Shown here in pieces: positions 17,673 to 26,595 of a stretch of DNA of 62,544 nucleotides. A program made the position numbers and the translations under genes. Position 1 is the stretch's first letter. Every line of letters begins with the position of its first letter. The notes beneath the pieces are model-generated. The model did no database searches. It had not been told where the DNA came from and saw only the letters and a list, made by a program, of their open reading frames with translations. Source of the DNA: Helicobacter sp. 13S00401-1 (GTDB lineage: Bacteria > Campylobacterota > Campylobacteria > Campylobacterales > Helicobacteraceae); assembly GCF_002272925.1 (NCBI RefSeq), contig NZ_MLAR01000010.1, positions 1 to 62,544 on the forward strand, written 5' to 3'.

Positions 17673-18205
17673 AAAGACTTTATAGCCTAGCCTTACTTAT
17701 ACTTCCTTTCTTTCTAGTAGCTTGTGGCTATCAGCCTATAGCCTACTATGCTAAAAATGTACTTGGCAATAACGTCTTTGTAGAGTTAAGTCCAAATATG
17801 GAAAACCCTGAAGATTCAGTAAAGATAAAAGATGCTGTTAATGAAGCCATAGCTTCAAGACTTCATCTAAACCTAAGCAGTAAAGAAAATGCCGACACTA
17901 TCTTAAAAGTAGATATTGGGTCTATAACTAATAGTATAGTAAGTAGTGACACCCAAGGCTTTGCGACCTTTTATAGAGTCTATGTAAACATCACTTTTTC
18001 TTTTAAAAATAGAAACAAAGATGTAACTTTTACTAATGGTGGATATTACGACTACGCAGCATCTTTAAACAATCCTATAGTAACAGATAACAACAGATCA
18101 AATGCCATCACACAAGCAGCTAAACAAAGTATAGATAAGTTTATATCCCAGCTTGGCTATCAAAACTTAAGATTGCAGTATGAAAATGCAGATGGAAGTA
18201 ACTAA
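17669..18205 (+). CDS. lptE: LPS-assembly lipoprotein LptE-like
   Basis: Probable outer-membrane lipoprotein that plugs the LptD barrel and helps place LPS on the surface. The 178-residue chain has a lipoprotein signal with lipobox LVAC and acylated Cys at residue 19, then GYQP, the usual first residues of LptE proteins. Residues 45-165 fit the alpha/beta fold: a helix with KIKDAVNEAIASRL, then strands and a C-terminal helix (AITQAAKQSIDKFISQL). LptE sequences diverge strongly, so the name rests on the lipobox context and length. Its ATG overlaps the ilvA stop, so the two are cotranscribed. Confidence 0.75.
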   Translation: MKRLYSLALLILPFFLVACGYQPIAYYAKNVLGNNVFVELSPNMENPEDSVKIKDAVNEAIASRLHLNLSSKENADTILKVDIGSITNSIVSSDTQGFATFYRVYVNITFSFKNRNKDVTFTNGGYYDYAASLNNPIVTDNNRSNAITQAAKQSIDKFISQLGYQNLRLQYENADGSN

Positions 18206-18238
18206 GAAAGGGAAGTAACTAAGGTCTTAATCTAGCTC

Positions 18239-19927
18239 TTAGTTTTTAAGCTTATCTTCACGTGCAAGCCATCTTTTTTTTAAAGCCTTTAGGCCTAAAC
18301 CTCTATAGATAAACCTAGCCACATAGTAAAGCACTCTTTTAATCTTTCTTACTACCCTATAAAAAAATGTAATGATGCCCTTGTAGCGAAAGTAGTTCTT
18401 TTTGCCAAACTTAAAAGCTAGCTTTACATCAGGATCTAAATCTTCATATTGTTTTAAAAAGTCTAGATAATCTATGATAGTTGCTATATGTAAGGCATCC
18501 TCGCCTTTATTTTCATAAACTAAAGCAGGCCATGTGCGCCAACTTAAGATATCTATCATCTGCTTTTTCAAAGCTCTTAAAGCCTCTGGTTTTAAGCTAG
18601 ATGATTTATAAAGCATCAAGTAAGTATCAAAAATAGCAAAGAAATGACAAAAGATATTAAAGTAAGTTCTTATGTGAGATTCTTTTTTAAAGTGAGTGCT
18701 TAGATACTTAAGCGAGGCAGGTACAGTTATATCTTTAGCATCTAGGTAGTTAGATATAGAATCTTTTCTTAAACGATAAGCTATAAGAGGTTTAAAAAGT
18801 ACTTTTATAAACCTAGCCTTAGCAAACAGTATCATCCCAAAGTTAAGATCTTCCATATCAAGAAATGAAGTAAATCTAAGCCTAATCTTATTTAGATAGC
18901 TATTACTTATAAGGCCATGCCAGCCAAAGTTTGCATTACACTTTTTTAAACAACAAAAAAGTGCACTCCCTTCAAAGCTCTTCTCTCCAAACTCCATAGC
19001 AAGCTGTTCTACAAAGTGAGGAGGAAACTTTAACTTATGCCATGCAGGCACACCATCCCAAAAGATCGAGTAGTGGTGTATTAAGACCTCAGTATCTTTT
19101 TCTAGGGCATCCATGCAAGATGACACACAAGCTTTTTGCATAAAGTCATCGCTATCAAAGTAGTGTATAAACTGCTTACTTGGTAAGTCTTGACATAAAA
19201 GAGGTGTTATATCTTGCTCATGGAATCTAAAAAAACCTCCTTCTTCATACGTAAAACTATATAAAAGCCTTTTACTAGGAAGTTTTGGGGTTAGATTTAA
19301 AAAATGATTAAGACTAGGTCTTTTAAAGATAGTATTTAGTTTGTTAAAGTCTCTAAGCTCTTCTTTGCTAAAACTACCATTAAAGATAGGGCTATCTCCA
19401 AAAGGCTTAGATGCAAAAGCATGGATGATATTTACAAAGTAGTTTTTAGATGTAAAAAAGGCTAAGTTTTTTCTTTTATAAAACTCTAAACTATAAGGCT
19501 TACTACAAAAGAACTCTTTTTTGCTTTGTAGTTTTATATCTAAGTTTTCTTTTAGCTCTTTAGTTTTATATAAAGTTTTAGAATCTAAGGCTTGCTTTTT
19601 TTTAGATTCTAAAGCCTCTCTTAAGTGAGTGTTTTTAACTAGCTCAGTGCCAAGATTCCTAGCTGTGCTTAGTCCTCCATTAAGCTTGCTAACTACAAAT
19701 ATCCTCTTATCTTTTTTAGCATACTCTAAGGCTATATCTAAGCTTTTATCAGTGCTTCCATCATCTACTAAGATAATATCTAGCTTTTTATAAGTTTGAG
19801 ATAAGACTGAATCTAGTGCATATACTAGATACTTTTCTACATTATAAACGGGGATAATTATACTTACTAAGCCCACTTCTTCACTAGGAGTTTTAAGTTC
19901 CTTTTTAGAATCTAAGTCTTCACTCAT
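18239..19927 (-). CDS. Family-2 glycosyltransferase with a long internal insertion (paralogue 2)
   Basis: Paralogue of the protein at 11219-13093 with the same layout: GT2 start (VSIIIPVYNVEKYL, ILVDDGSTDKSLDIAL, KLNGGLSTARNLG, residues 21-93), then a Lys/Ser-rich insertion of about 150 residues, then the metal site YFDSDD at 256-261. Residues 262-562 are basic and aromatic-rich with no recognised domain. It overlaps the end of kdsB by eight bases and follows it on the same strand. This context, next to the CMP-Kdo synthetase gene, points to an LPS sugar transferase. Acceptor and donor cannot be read from sequence. No homopolymer tract is seen in its promoter, unlike the paralogue. Confidence 0.82.
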   Translation of the reverse strand: MSEDLDSKKELKTPSEEVGLVSIIIPVYNVEKYLVYALDSVLSQTYKKLDIILVDDGSTDKSLDIALEYAKKDKRIFVVSKLNGGLSTARNLGTELVKNTHLREALESKKKQALDSKTLYKTKELKENLDIKLQSKKEFFCSKPYSLEFYKRKNLAFFTSKNYFVNIIHAFASKPFGDSPIFNGSFSKEELRDFNKLNTIFKRPSLNHFLNLTPKLPSKRLLYSFTYEEGGFFRFHEQDITPLLCQDLPSKQFIHYFDSDDFMQKACVSSCMDALEKDTEVLIHHYSIFWDGVPAWHKLKFPPHFVEQLAMEFGEKSFEGSALFCCLKKCNANFGWHGLISNSYLNKIRLRFTSFLDMEDLNFGMILFAKARFIKVLFKPLIAYRLRKDSISNYLDAKDITVPASLKYLSTHFKKESHIRTYFNIFCHFFAIFDTYLMLYKSSSLKPEALRALKKQMIDILSWRTWPALVYENKGEDALHIATIIDYLDFLKQYEDLDPDVKLAFKFGKKNYFRYKGIITFFYRVVRKIKRVLYYVARFIYRGLGLKALKKRWLAREDKLKN

Positions 19928-20645
19928 ATAAGTTATCTTTTTTAAACACTTTTAATGCCTCTTCTAAGTCTTCTTTTGTATCTATGCCAAAGCTTTTAGA
20001 TTCTACGATGTCTAATGCTATCTCACGACCATGATAAAGCACACGTAGTTGTTCAAGCTTTTCTATGTTTTCTAATGCACACTCTTTAAAGCTTGCATAC
20101 TCTTTTAAAACTTCTATATTTAAAAAGCCATACATCCCTAAGTGTCCAAGATAGTTAACTGCTACATCTTTATCTCTATTAAAAGGTATAAGTGATCTTG
20201 AAAAGTAAAGGGCACATTTTTTATCATTTAGTACCACTTTTACTAGATTTGGACTTAGGGCTTCTTCTAGGCTTACAGTTTTAGCAAGAGTGGCCATAAA
20301 GCTTGAAGTCTTAGTTAAATCTAATAGCTTTTTAATGTTTTCTACTTCTAAAAAAGGCTCATCAGCTTGCAAATTTATAATAACTTCACTTTTTGGCAAG
20401 TCTAAAAGTATGCAGGCTTCTAGCACGCGTAAAGTGCCATTAGGATGTTTAGGATCAGTCATAACTGCCCTCACATCATGTTTAAGTGCAAGTTCATAAA
20501 CGCTAAAATCATCAACTGCTAAAATAGTATCATCTACCTTAGAAGCATTTTTTGCTACTCTTATGCACATAGGCAAGCCGTAAATATCACTTAAGATTTT
20601 ATTAGGAAAGCGAGTTGATCTTAGTCTAGCTGGTATTATTATCAT
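19920..20645 (-). CDS. kdsB: CMP-Kdo synthetase (3-deoxy-manno-octulosonate cytidylyltransferase)
   Basis: Activates Kdo with CTP for attachment to lipid A. The 241-residue length is normal. The nucleotide-binding start is IIPARLRSTRFPNK, and NLQADEPFLE near residue 91 binds metal and Kdo. SRSLIPF near 150 and GHLGMYGF near 166 are family blocks. The upstream pathway enzyme KdsA is also in this window at 26596. It is followed on the same strand by a glycosyltransferase gene that overlaps by eight bases. Confidence 0.95.
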   Translation of the reverse strand: MIIIPARLRSTRFPNKILSDIYGLPMCIRVAKNASKVDDTILAVDDFSVYELALKHDVRAVMTDPKHPNGTLRVLEACILLDLPKSEVIINLQADEPFLEVENIKKLLDLTKTSSFMATLAKTVSLEEALSPNLVKVVLNDKKCALYFSRSLIPFNRDKDVAVNYLGHLGMYGFLNIEVLKEYASFKECALENIEKLEQLRVLYHGREIALDIVESKSFGIDTKEDLEEALKVFKKDNLYE

Positions 20646-20668
20646 GAACCTAATCCTTAAATTTAACT

Positions 20669-21223
20669 CTAACCTAACATGGGAGTAGGAAGGCCTAGCT
20701 TTTTAGCCCTCATCCCAGCACGCATCTCTTCACAAACCCACATCCATAAAACATGATCTATTAGCTCATTTAGGTTAGTCACCCAGTTTAAATGCCAAGG
20801 GGCAGTTTTCCACACATCAGGCCCAAAAAGGCTAGGCATAGCCCCCATTGCAGGCACCATTATATAATGCAATAAGAAAGTTAAAAAGACCCCCATAGCA
20901 ATACCATGCCAAAGAGTTAATCTAGGGAATCTCTCTACTAAATAGATATATACAAAGATAACAACAAAAGATAAAAACACGTGTAAAAGCCAGCCAGCAG
21001 GCATAGCATTACCACCATTTACCCTCCACAAAGGAGCGCTAAACCCCCAATAGTCCATAACCAAAAATGGAGGTGGCGCTATAACATCAGGCCCCCAAGG
21101 TGGAAAAACACTCTCTGTACCACTTTTTATAATAGGGCTAATTAATGCGATAAATACTGCCATCCAAAAAATGGCCTTATAGTTACGCTCACTTTTAAGA
21201 GAGGAGCGAAAAAGATTATACAT
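20669..21223 (-). CDS. YagU family (DUF1440) inner-membrane protein
   Basis: A 184-residue membrane protein with about four hydrophobic segments (17-33, 78-100, 107-127, and a C-terminal amphipathic stretch). The pattern of PPWGPDVIAPPPFL, LVERFPRLTLWHG, then HYIMVPAMGAMPSLFG and ELIDHVLWMWVCEEMR resembles E. coli YagU, which has been linked to acid tolerance. It sits just upstream of kdsB on the same strand (23-base gap). Family assignment is from memory of the YagU sequence and is moderately sure; the molecular function is unknown. Confidence 0.7.
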   Translation of the reverse strand: MYNLFRSSLKSERNYKAIFWMAVFIALISPIIKSGTESVFPPWGPDVIAPPPFLVMDYWGFSAPLWRVNGGNAMPAGWLLHVFLSFVVIFVYIYLVERFPRLTLWHGIAMGVFLTFLLHYIMVPAMGAMPSLFGPDVWKTAPWHLNWVTNLNELIDHVLWMWVCEEMRAGMRAKKLGLPTPMLG

Positions 21224-21626
21224 ATTTTCTCCTTGCGCTTAGCTTGTTTTGTATGATTGAAAAACAAAATTATAGCCATCTCAAGATTCTAAAAGCTCAT
21301 ATTCTGCCATATGCTAAAAGTGGACTTTAAGCCTACTACGTGGCAATCTTGTAGATTATGCTTAATGGCTTTTAGAGAAACTTTTACAATTGATAAGAGA
21401 ATGATCTTTGTAGAGATCAAGGATCTTAGTGTCTTTAAGATTGCCAGGGGCTTATTGCATAAGCCTAGCATATGACATAGTTACTTTGTGGCCATGAAGC
21501 TTGCCATGTCGTGGCTTTCAGTCACTCCTAGCATCAAGATAAAATATATTGCTTTTTAAGGCATTAAAAAGCATAAAGCTATCCCAAGGGCACAAGCTTT
21601 ATTAAAAGACTAAAAAGGCTTGAAAA
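21224..21626. other. 403 bp gap between alaS and the YagU-like gene
   Basis: Contains a hairpin at 21550-21573 (listed separately) and the YagU-gene leader. A 60-codon leftward frame at 21289-21471 lacks a ribosome binding site and any recognisable feature, so it is not called. Short inverted pieces (GCCATG with CATGGC-like sequence near 21490-21520) are present. No RNA gene is recognised. Confidence 0.45.
21550..21573 (-). terminator. Probable alaS terminator
   Basis: Stem of 10 bp (21550-21559 with 21564-21573), 4-base loop, about 55 bases past the alaS stop. The T-rich arm itself supplies part of the U-tract. Confidence 0.45.
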
Positions 21627-24215
21627 CTATAAATTAGCTTCTAGATAGCTTTTAGCTGCTTTTAAAACTAACTCTATAGTTTTAGATTCTAGGCCCTTAT
21701 CACCTTCACTTCTTAAGCCAGCTTGTAAAAAGTCTTTTCTTCCCCCACCTTTTACACCAAGCTCACTCATAGACTTAAGCCAAAGATTACAATCTAAATC
21801 TATGCCCTTACTTCCTAACACAAGGCTGGCCTTATCCTCGCTTGCTTGAAGTAAAAATATGGCACATTTTGCATGTGAGTTTTTAAAAGTATCAACTTGG
21901 GCTTTTAAGTTCCCACTTGCTAGGCTTATAACGCAAGGAATGTTATTAATATTTTCTACTTTAAAACTTGCTTCTTGAAGGTTAGAATCTTGCTTTAGTG
22001 AGGTTTTTAACTTAGCCACAAGCCCTAAGATATCTTTAGTTTTTAGCGTGCTTTCTAATGTTTTTAGCTCTTTTATATTGCCTCTTGCATACTCAAACGC
22101 ACTTAGCCCACACACTGCTTCTATGCGCCTTACGCCACTAGAAACACTACTTTCTTTGGTTATATAAAAGCTATTAATCTCTGAAGTGTTATTAACATGC
22201 AGCCCTCCACAAAGCTCTACACTCTCACTCCCAAAGCTTAAAACCCTAACCACATCGCCATATTTTTCATTAAAAAGTGCCTTTGCGCCTTTGGCTAGGG
22301 CATCTTTTTTAGATAAGAACTCAATTTCTGCTGGCAGGGCCTTTGCTATTAACTCATTAACTTTAGATTCTATGAGTTCTAGATTTAAAGCATCTAGTGC
22401 CTTATGATAAGTAAAATCAAACCTTAATCTATCTTTAAGTACTAATGAACCAGCCTGGGCGACACTAGGGCCAAGTACTTCTTGAAGCACAGCGTGGAGT
22501 AAGTGGGTAGCTGAGTGGTGTTTTTTTATCTCAAATCTATCAGGAGAGACTTTTATAAGTAGCTCTTCATCCACACTCAAACTAGCTTTAGCTAAGATTT
22601 TTGAAAAGATTAAATCATAATACTTTTTAGTATCACAAACTTCTGCTACTTCTTTTTCCCCCTTATAAAGACTTCCGCCCTCGCCTAGTGGTCCCCCACC
22701 TTGTGGGTAAAGTGGCGTTTTAGCAAAAAGCACATAGCCTTCTTCTCCTTCTTTTAAAGAGGCTACTTCTTTAAACTCACTATCAAGCAAACTTAGAACC
22801 TTAGCACTTAGCTCGCTAAACTCATAGCCCACAAAGTCATTCTTGCCAAACTTGTTTAAAAGCTCTTGAGTTAGGACCTTGAAGTTTTCATTTACCCCCT
22901 CATCACCACTACCCTTCCAAGTGTTTGAAGATCTAGCCTTTTGTGCTTCCATACAAACTTCAAAGGCCTTTATATCTAAGCTTAGATTAGTATCTTTTAA
23001 CATATCAAGTGTTAGATCTAGTGGGAATCCAAAAGTATCATAAAGTTTAAAAGCTACCTCTCCGCTAAAGACTTTTTCTCCCCTAGCTTCACAAGTCTCT
23101 AGCTCTTCTTTAAAAAGCTTCATACCAGATTCCAAAGTATCTAAAAATCGCAGTTCTTCAAGCTTACAAAGTTCTAAAATGTTTTCTCTTTTTTCTTTTA
23201 AGTAAGAGTAGTGATAACTTAACTCATCTATAACTTTATCAACGACTTTATAAAGAAAAGCTCCTTTAATGCCTAGCAAGTAGCCATGCCTTAAAGCCCT
23301 TCTTAGAATCCGTCTTAAAACATAACCCCTACCCTCTTTATCAAAAGTAACGCCTTGGGCTAGCAAAAAGCAAACTGCACGTGCGTGATCTGCTATAACT
23401 CTATAGCTTGCCCCTGTTTCATAGGCATAAGGCTTACCGCATAGTTTTTCTACTTCAGTTATAAGTGGCGTAAAGATAGATGAGCCAAAGTTAGAAGTTT
23501 TACCTTCCATTATGGCTTGAACCCTCTCTAACCCCATACCAGTATCAATGCTTGGTTTTGGTAAAGGCTTAAGATTACCTTCCTTATCTCTTTCATACTG
23601 CATAAAAACTAGATTCCATATCTCTAAGAATCTATCTCCATCCCCTCCAAAATAATCTTCTTCTCCATTAAAGTTTTCTTCACCTTGATCGATAAATATC
23701 TCGCTACAAGGTCCACAAGGCCCCGTATCGCCCATCTGCCAAAAGTTATCTTTATCACCAAGGCGTTTTATATGACTAACTGGCACTATCTCTTTCCACA
23801 AATCATAAGCCTCATCATCACTAGTATGAACTGTCACATAAAGCTTTTCTTTTGGAAGCTTTAAAACTTCAGTCACAAACTCCCACGCGTACTTAATAGC
23901 ATCTTTTTTAAAGTAGTCCCCAAAAGAAAAGTTTCCTAGCATCTCAAACATAGTGTGATGGCGTGCTGTGTAGCCTACGTTTTCTAAGTCATTATGCTTG
24001 CCACCTGCCCTTAGGCAAACTTGAGAAGAAGTAGCCCTTAAGCCTTTTGGCGGCGGAAGTGTGCCAGTAAAGATATCTTTAAACTGCACCATGCCTGCGT
24101 TTGTAAAAAGTAAGGTTGGATCATTAGGCACTAAGGGCATACTTTCATAGATAGTGTGTCCTTTGTTTTGAAAAAACTCTAAAAATGCTCCTCTTATATC
24201 AAGTTTCTTTTCCAT
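21627..24215 (-). CDS. alaS: Alanyl-tRNA synthetase
   Basis: Charges tRNA-Ala and clears mischarged Ser-tRNA-Ala. The 862-residue protein has the full domain set. The class II catalytic core begins with IRGAFLEFFQNKGH, and GNFSFGDYFKK follows near residue 94. The editing domain shows HHSATHLLHAVL (near 570) and ELCGGLHVNNT (near 672), which hold the zinc. The C-terminal C-Ala domain ends with GVKGGGRKDFLQAG (near 825). The start has AAAAGGGG upstream. It stands after the two DedA genes on the same strand (34-base gap), so may be cotranscribed with them. Confidence 0.97.
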   Translation of the reverse strand: MEKKLDIRGAFLEFFQNKGHTIYESMPLVPNDPTLLFTNAGMVQFKDIFTGTLPPPKGLRATSSQVCLRAGGKHNDLENVGYTARHHTMFEMLGNFSFGDYFKKDAIKYAWEFVTEVLKLPKEKLYVTVHTSDDEAYDLWKEIVPVSHIKRLGDKDNFWQMGDTGPCGPCSEIFIDQGEENFNGEEDYFGGDGDRFLEIWNLVFMQYERDKEGNLKPLPKPSIDTGMGLERVQAIMEGKTSNFGSSIFTPLITEVEKLCGKPYAYETGASYRVIADHARAVCFLLAQGVTFDKEGRGYVLRRILRRALRHGYLLGIKGAFLYKVVDKVIDELSYHYSYLKEKRENILELCKLEELRFLDTLESGMKLFKEELETCEARGEKVFSGEVAFKLYDTFGFPLDLTLDMLKDTNLSLDIKAFEVCMEAQKARSSNTWKGSGDEGVNENFKVLTQELLNKFGKNDFVGYEFSELSAKVLSLLDSEFKEVASLKEGEEGYVLFAKTPLYPQGGGPLGEGGSLYKGEKEVAEVCDTKKYYDLIFSKILAKASLSVDEELLIKVSPDRFEIKKHHSATHLLHAVLQEVLGPSVAQAGSLVLKDRLRFDFTYHKALDALNLELIESKVNELIAKALPAEIEFLSKKDALAKGAKALFNEKYGDVVRVLSFGSESVELCGGLHVNNTSEINSFYITKESSVSSGVRRIEAVCGLSAFEYARGNIKELKTLESTLKTKDILGLVAKLKTSLKQDSNLQEASFKVENINNIPCVISLASGNLKAQVDTFKNSHAKCAIFLLQASEDKASLVLGSKGIDLDCNLWLKSMSELGVKGGGRKDFLQAGLRSEGDKGLESKTIELVLKAAKSYLEANL

Positions 24216-24249
24216 ATGCTCCCCTTTTAATTTTTATCTATTTTAAAAT

Positions 24250-24921
24250 TTATTTGCTTTTTTTAAACTTTGAAATGATGCTATAAACTATACCTATAAC
24301 GATAACTGCGGCAATTATAACAAGCATGATATTTTTTACTTGAGATTTTATATCAAGTTGTAAGGAATCTTTACTAGACCCCATAAAAGCCCCTGCTATC
24401 TCATTAATGCTTTGTGTATCTCCAAGGCTTGAGCCAAGATAGAATCCAAAGTAGCTAAGCACTGCTACCCAAACTAAAGCACCTAGTAACGTATAAAGAC
24501 AAAACTTCCATAAACTCATCCTCGCTAAGCCTGCAGGCAAGGAGATATAGTGGCGTATAAGTGGTAAAAGACGGCCTATAAAAGTACTTATGGGACCGTG
24601 TTTTTTAAAAAAGTTTTCAGTTTTTAAAAGTGTGCTTTCTTTCATCAAAAAGTATTTGCCATATTTTAAGACTATAAGACGCCCAAACTTTAAGGCTATG
24701 TAGTAGTTTATTAGCGCTCCTGCAAGGGAGCCTAAAGTACCTGCTAGTATAACTAGGCTCATATCCATCCTGCCTTGATAGACTAGATAGCCTGCTGGGA
24801 TCATAACTACTTCGCTAGGAAGTGGGATAAAACTAGATTCTATAGCCATTAAGATAAAGATGCCTATGTAGCCTAAGGTGTCTATGGTGTTTACTATGAA
24901 GTGTAATATGGAAGCTATCAT
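24250..24921 (-). CDS. DedA family inner-membrane protein, tandem paralogue 1
   Basis: A 223-residue DedA protein with hydrophobic segments at about 15-35, 50-75, 135-160 and 195-215. It keeps the family blocks ESSFIPLPSEVVMIPAGYL (near residue 30), GSLAGALINYYIALKFGR (near 64) and the core FIGRLLPLIRHYISLPAGLARM (near 113-134), where the Arg residues are needed in E. coli YqjA/YghB. Likely role: lipid-carrier flipping or membrane homeostasis. It lies 122 bases downstream of a very similar gene on the same strand; a 93-base block is identical between them. Upstream of alaS by 34 bases. Confidence 0.9.
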   Translation of the reverse strand: MIASILHFIVNTIDTLGYIGIFILMAIESSFIPLPSEVVMIPAGYLVYQGRMDMSLVILAGTLGSLAGALINYYIALKFGRLIVLKYGKYFLMKESTLLKTENFFKKHGPISTFIGRLLPLIRHYISLPAGLARMSLWKFCLYTLLGALVWVAVLSYFGFYLGSSLGDTQSINEIAGAFMGSSKDSLQLDIKSQVKNIMLVIIAAVIVIGIVYSIISKFKKSK

Positions 24922-25043
24922 GTTTTAAATTAGGTCCTTAAGAAAGCCTCATATGGCTTTTAAGTTTATACTTAGTTAAGCCTTAAGTATAACAAAAGCT
25001 AGGGCTTAATGACTTTTGATGCTTGTCAAAGGCATGATAAAGG

Positions 25044-25733
25044 CTAGTTTTTAGATTCTAACTTTTTAGTCTTTTTATATTTTATGATTAAAGTAGTAAC
25101 TATACCCACTATTATAATAATAGCTATTACTCCATAGATTACTAGGCTAGCTTTTTGTTTTATACTAGATTGCAAGCTATCTTTACTAGAGCCTACAAAA
25201 GCACCTGCTATCTCATTAACACTATGAATATTTCCTAGGCTATGGCCAAGATAGTAGCCAAAGTAACTAAGCACACACACCCATAAAAAAGCTCCAAAAA
25301 AAGTAAAAAAACAAAACTTCCATAAACTCATCCTCGCTAAGCCTGCTGGCAGTGAGATATAGTGGCGCAAAACTGGTAAAAAACGTGCTACAAAGATACT
25401 AACTGAACCATACTTTTGAAAAAAGACTTCAGTCTTTATAAGCGTGCTTTCTTTTATAAGAACATACTTTCCATACTTTAGTACTAAAAAGCGCCCAAAC
25501 TTAAAGGCTATATAATAATTTATTAGCGCACCAAAAAGAGAGCCTAAAGCACCTACTATCAATAATATAGGCATAGACATCTCCCCTTGATAGGCTAGAT
25601 AGCCTGCTGGGATCATAACTACTTCGCTAGGAAGTGGGATAAAACTAGATTCTATAGCCATTAAGATAAAGATGCCTATGTAGCCTAGATGATCTATGAT
25701 ATGGATGATGAAATGCAGCACACTAGCCACCAT
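25044..25733 (-). CDS. DedA family inner-membrane protein, tandem paralogue 2
   Basis: A 229-residue DedA protein, strongly similar along its whole length to the gene at 24250-24921; the pair is a tandem duplication. The same motifs are kept: ESSFIPLPSEVVMIPAGYL, GSLFGALINYYIAFKFGR and FVARFLPVLRHYISLPAGLARM. The C-termini differ most. Function as for its neighbour. Transcribed divergently from the beta-carbonic anhydrase gene, with a 197-base gap holding both promoters. Confidence 0.9.
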   Translation of the reverse strand: MVASVLHFIIHIIDHLGYIGIFILMAIESSFIPLPSEVVMIPAGYLAYQGEMSMPILLIVGALGSLFGALINYYIAFKFGRFLVLKYGKYVLIKESTLIKTEVFFQKYGSVSIFVARFLPVLRHYISLPAGLARMSLWKFCFFTFFGAFLWVCVLSYFGYYLGHSLGNIHSVNEIAGAFVGSSKDSLQSSIKQKASLVIYGVIAIIIIVGIVTTLIIKYKKTKKLESKN

Positions 25734-25898
25734 GACAAGAAACCTTAAGTCAAATATTAAAGGCGTTTTATAACGTAGTATAACTAAGCTATAATAAAAA
25801 GTAATGACTTTGCTTTTTTATAAGCCTAAGCCCCTAGGCTAGGCGCTTAACTCACGCATTTTGCCTTTAAGGCCTACTCTTAAGTGTAGTAAAAAAAC

Positions 25899-25904
25899 TA
25901 TAAT
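25899..25904 (+). promoter_or_regulatory. Probable -10 box for the beta-carbonic anhydrase gene
   Basis: A perfect TATAAT, 26 bases before the chosen ATG. A second TATAAT at 25790-25795 could give a longer leader that contains the small hairpin AGCCTA/TAGGCT near 25824-25840. Confidence 0.45.
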
Positions 25905-25930
25905 AAAGAATTGTAATGGAGGTGACAGGG

Positions 25931-26572
25931 ATGGAATCTGTATTTGATGGTGTGATGAAGTTTTATGAAGAAGACTACAACAAACATAAAAGCTTTTATG
26001 AAGGGCTAAGGGAAAACAAACCCCATATACTTTTTATCTCTTGCGTTGATGCAAGGGTTGATCCTAACCGCCTTGTACAAGCAAAGCCTGGAGAACTTTA
26101 TGCTATAAGGAATCTTGGCAATATAATCCCCCCTTATGATGATCCTAAATCTAGTGGTAGCATAGGAACTACTTCAGCTATAGAATATGCAGTATGTGTT
26201 TTAAATATCAAAACTATCATCATCTGCGGGCATAATAACTGTGGGGCTTGTAGATCTATATATAGAAGTGAAGAAGAGCTAGCTTCCTTGCCTCATGTTA
26301 AAAAGTGGCTAGAGTTTATGCACCCTGTAAGAGATAAGGTTTTAGCGCTAAATCCAGATTCTATAACTAAAAGACAGTGGATAACTGAACTTTTAAATGT
26401 GCAGTATCAAATGCAAAACCTCCTAACCTACCCTTTTATAAGTGAACGTTTTGATAGGGGGGCTTTACAACTTTTTGGATGGTATTACACAATAGATAGC
26501 GGAGAGATACTAAACTATAATCCTATAACTAGAGAGTTTAAACCTATAACTCCAACTAGTTTGGATATGTGA
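25931..26572 (+). CDS. Beta-class carbonic anhydrase
   Basis: Cytoplasmic interconversion of CO2 and bicarbonate, supplying bicarbonate for carboxylases such as AccC. The start chosen is ATG at 25931 (MESVFDGVMKFY): a perfect GGAGG (25918-25922) lies eight bases before it and overlaps an earlier in-frame ATG at 25916, which therefore cannot use it. The 213-residue protein has the zinc ligands Cys (SCVDARVD near residue 37) plus His and Cys (CGHNNCGAC near 99-105), with the Asp-Arg dyad in DAR. Its place before kdsA-ribH-nusB-pyrF matches H. pylori HP0004 beside HP0003-HP0001. Confidence 0.94.
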   Translation: MESVFDGVMKFYEEDYNKHKSFYEGLRENKPHILFISCVDARVDPNRLVQAKPGELYAIRNLGNIIPPYDDPKSSGSIGTTSAIEYAVCVLNIKTIIICGHNNCGACRSIYRSEEELASLPHVKKWLEFMHPVRDKVLALNPDSITKRQWITELLNVQYQMQNLLTYPFISERFDRGALQLFGWYYTIDSGEILNYNPITREFKPITPTSLDM

Positions 26573-26595
26573 AAATTTAAAATAAAGGATAGGCA

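Noticed and set aside
21289-21471. 60-codon minus-strand frame between alaS and the YagU-like gene
   Set aside because: No ribosome binding site, no recognisable domain, and composition like the surrounding non-coding DNA.
25916-25930. Earlier ATG for the beta-carbonic anhydrase
   Set aside because: The perfect GGAGG overlaps this ATG and can only serve the ATG at 25931.
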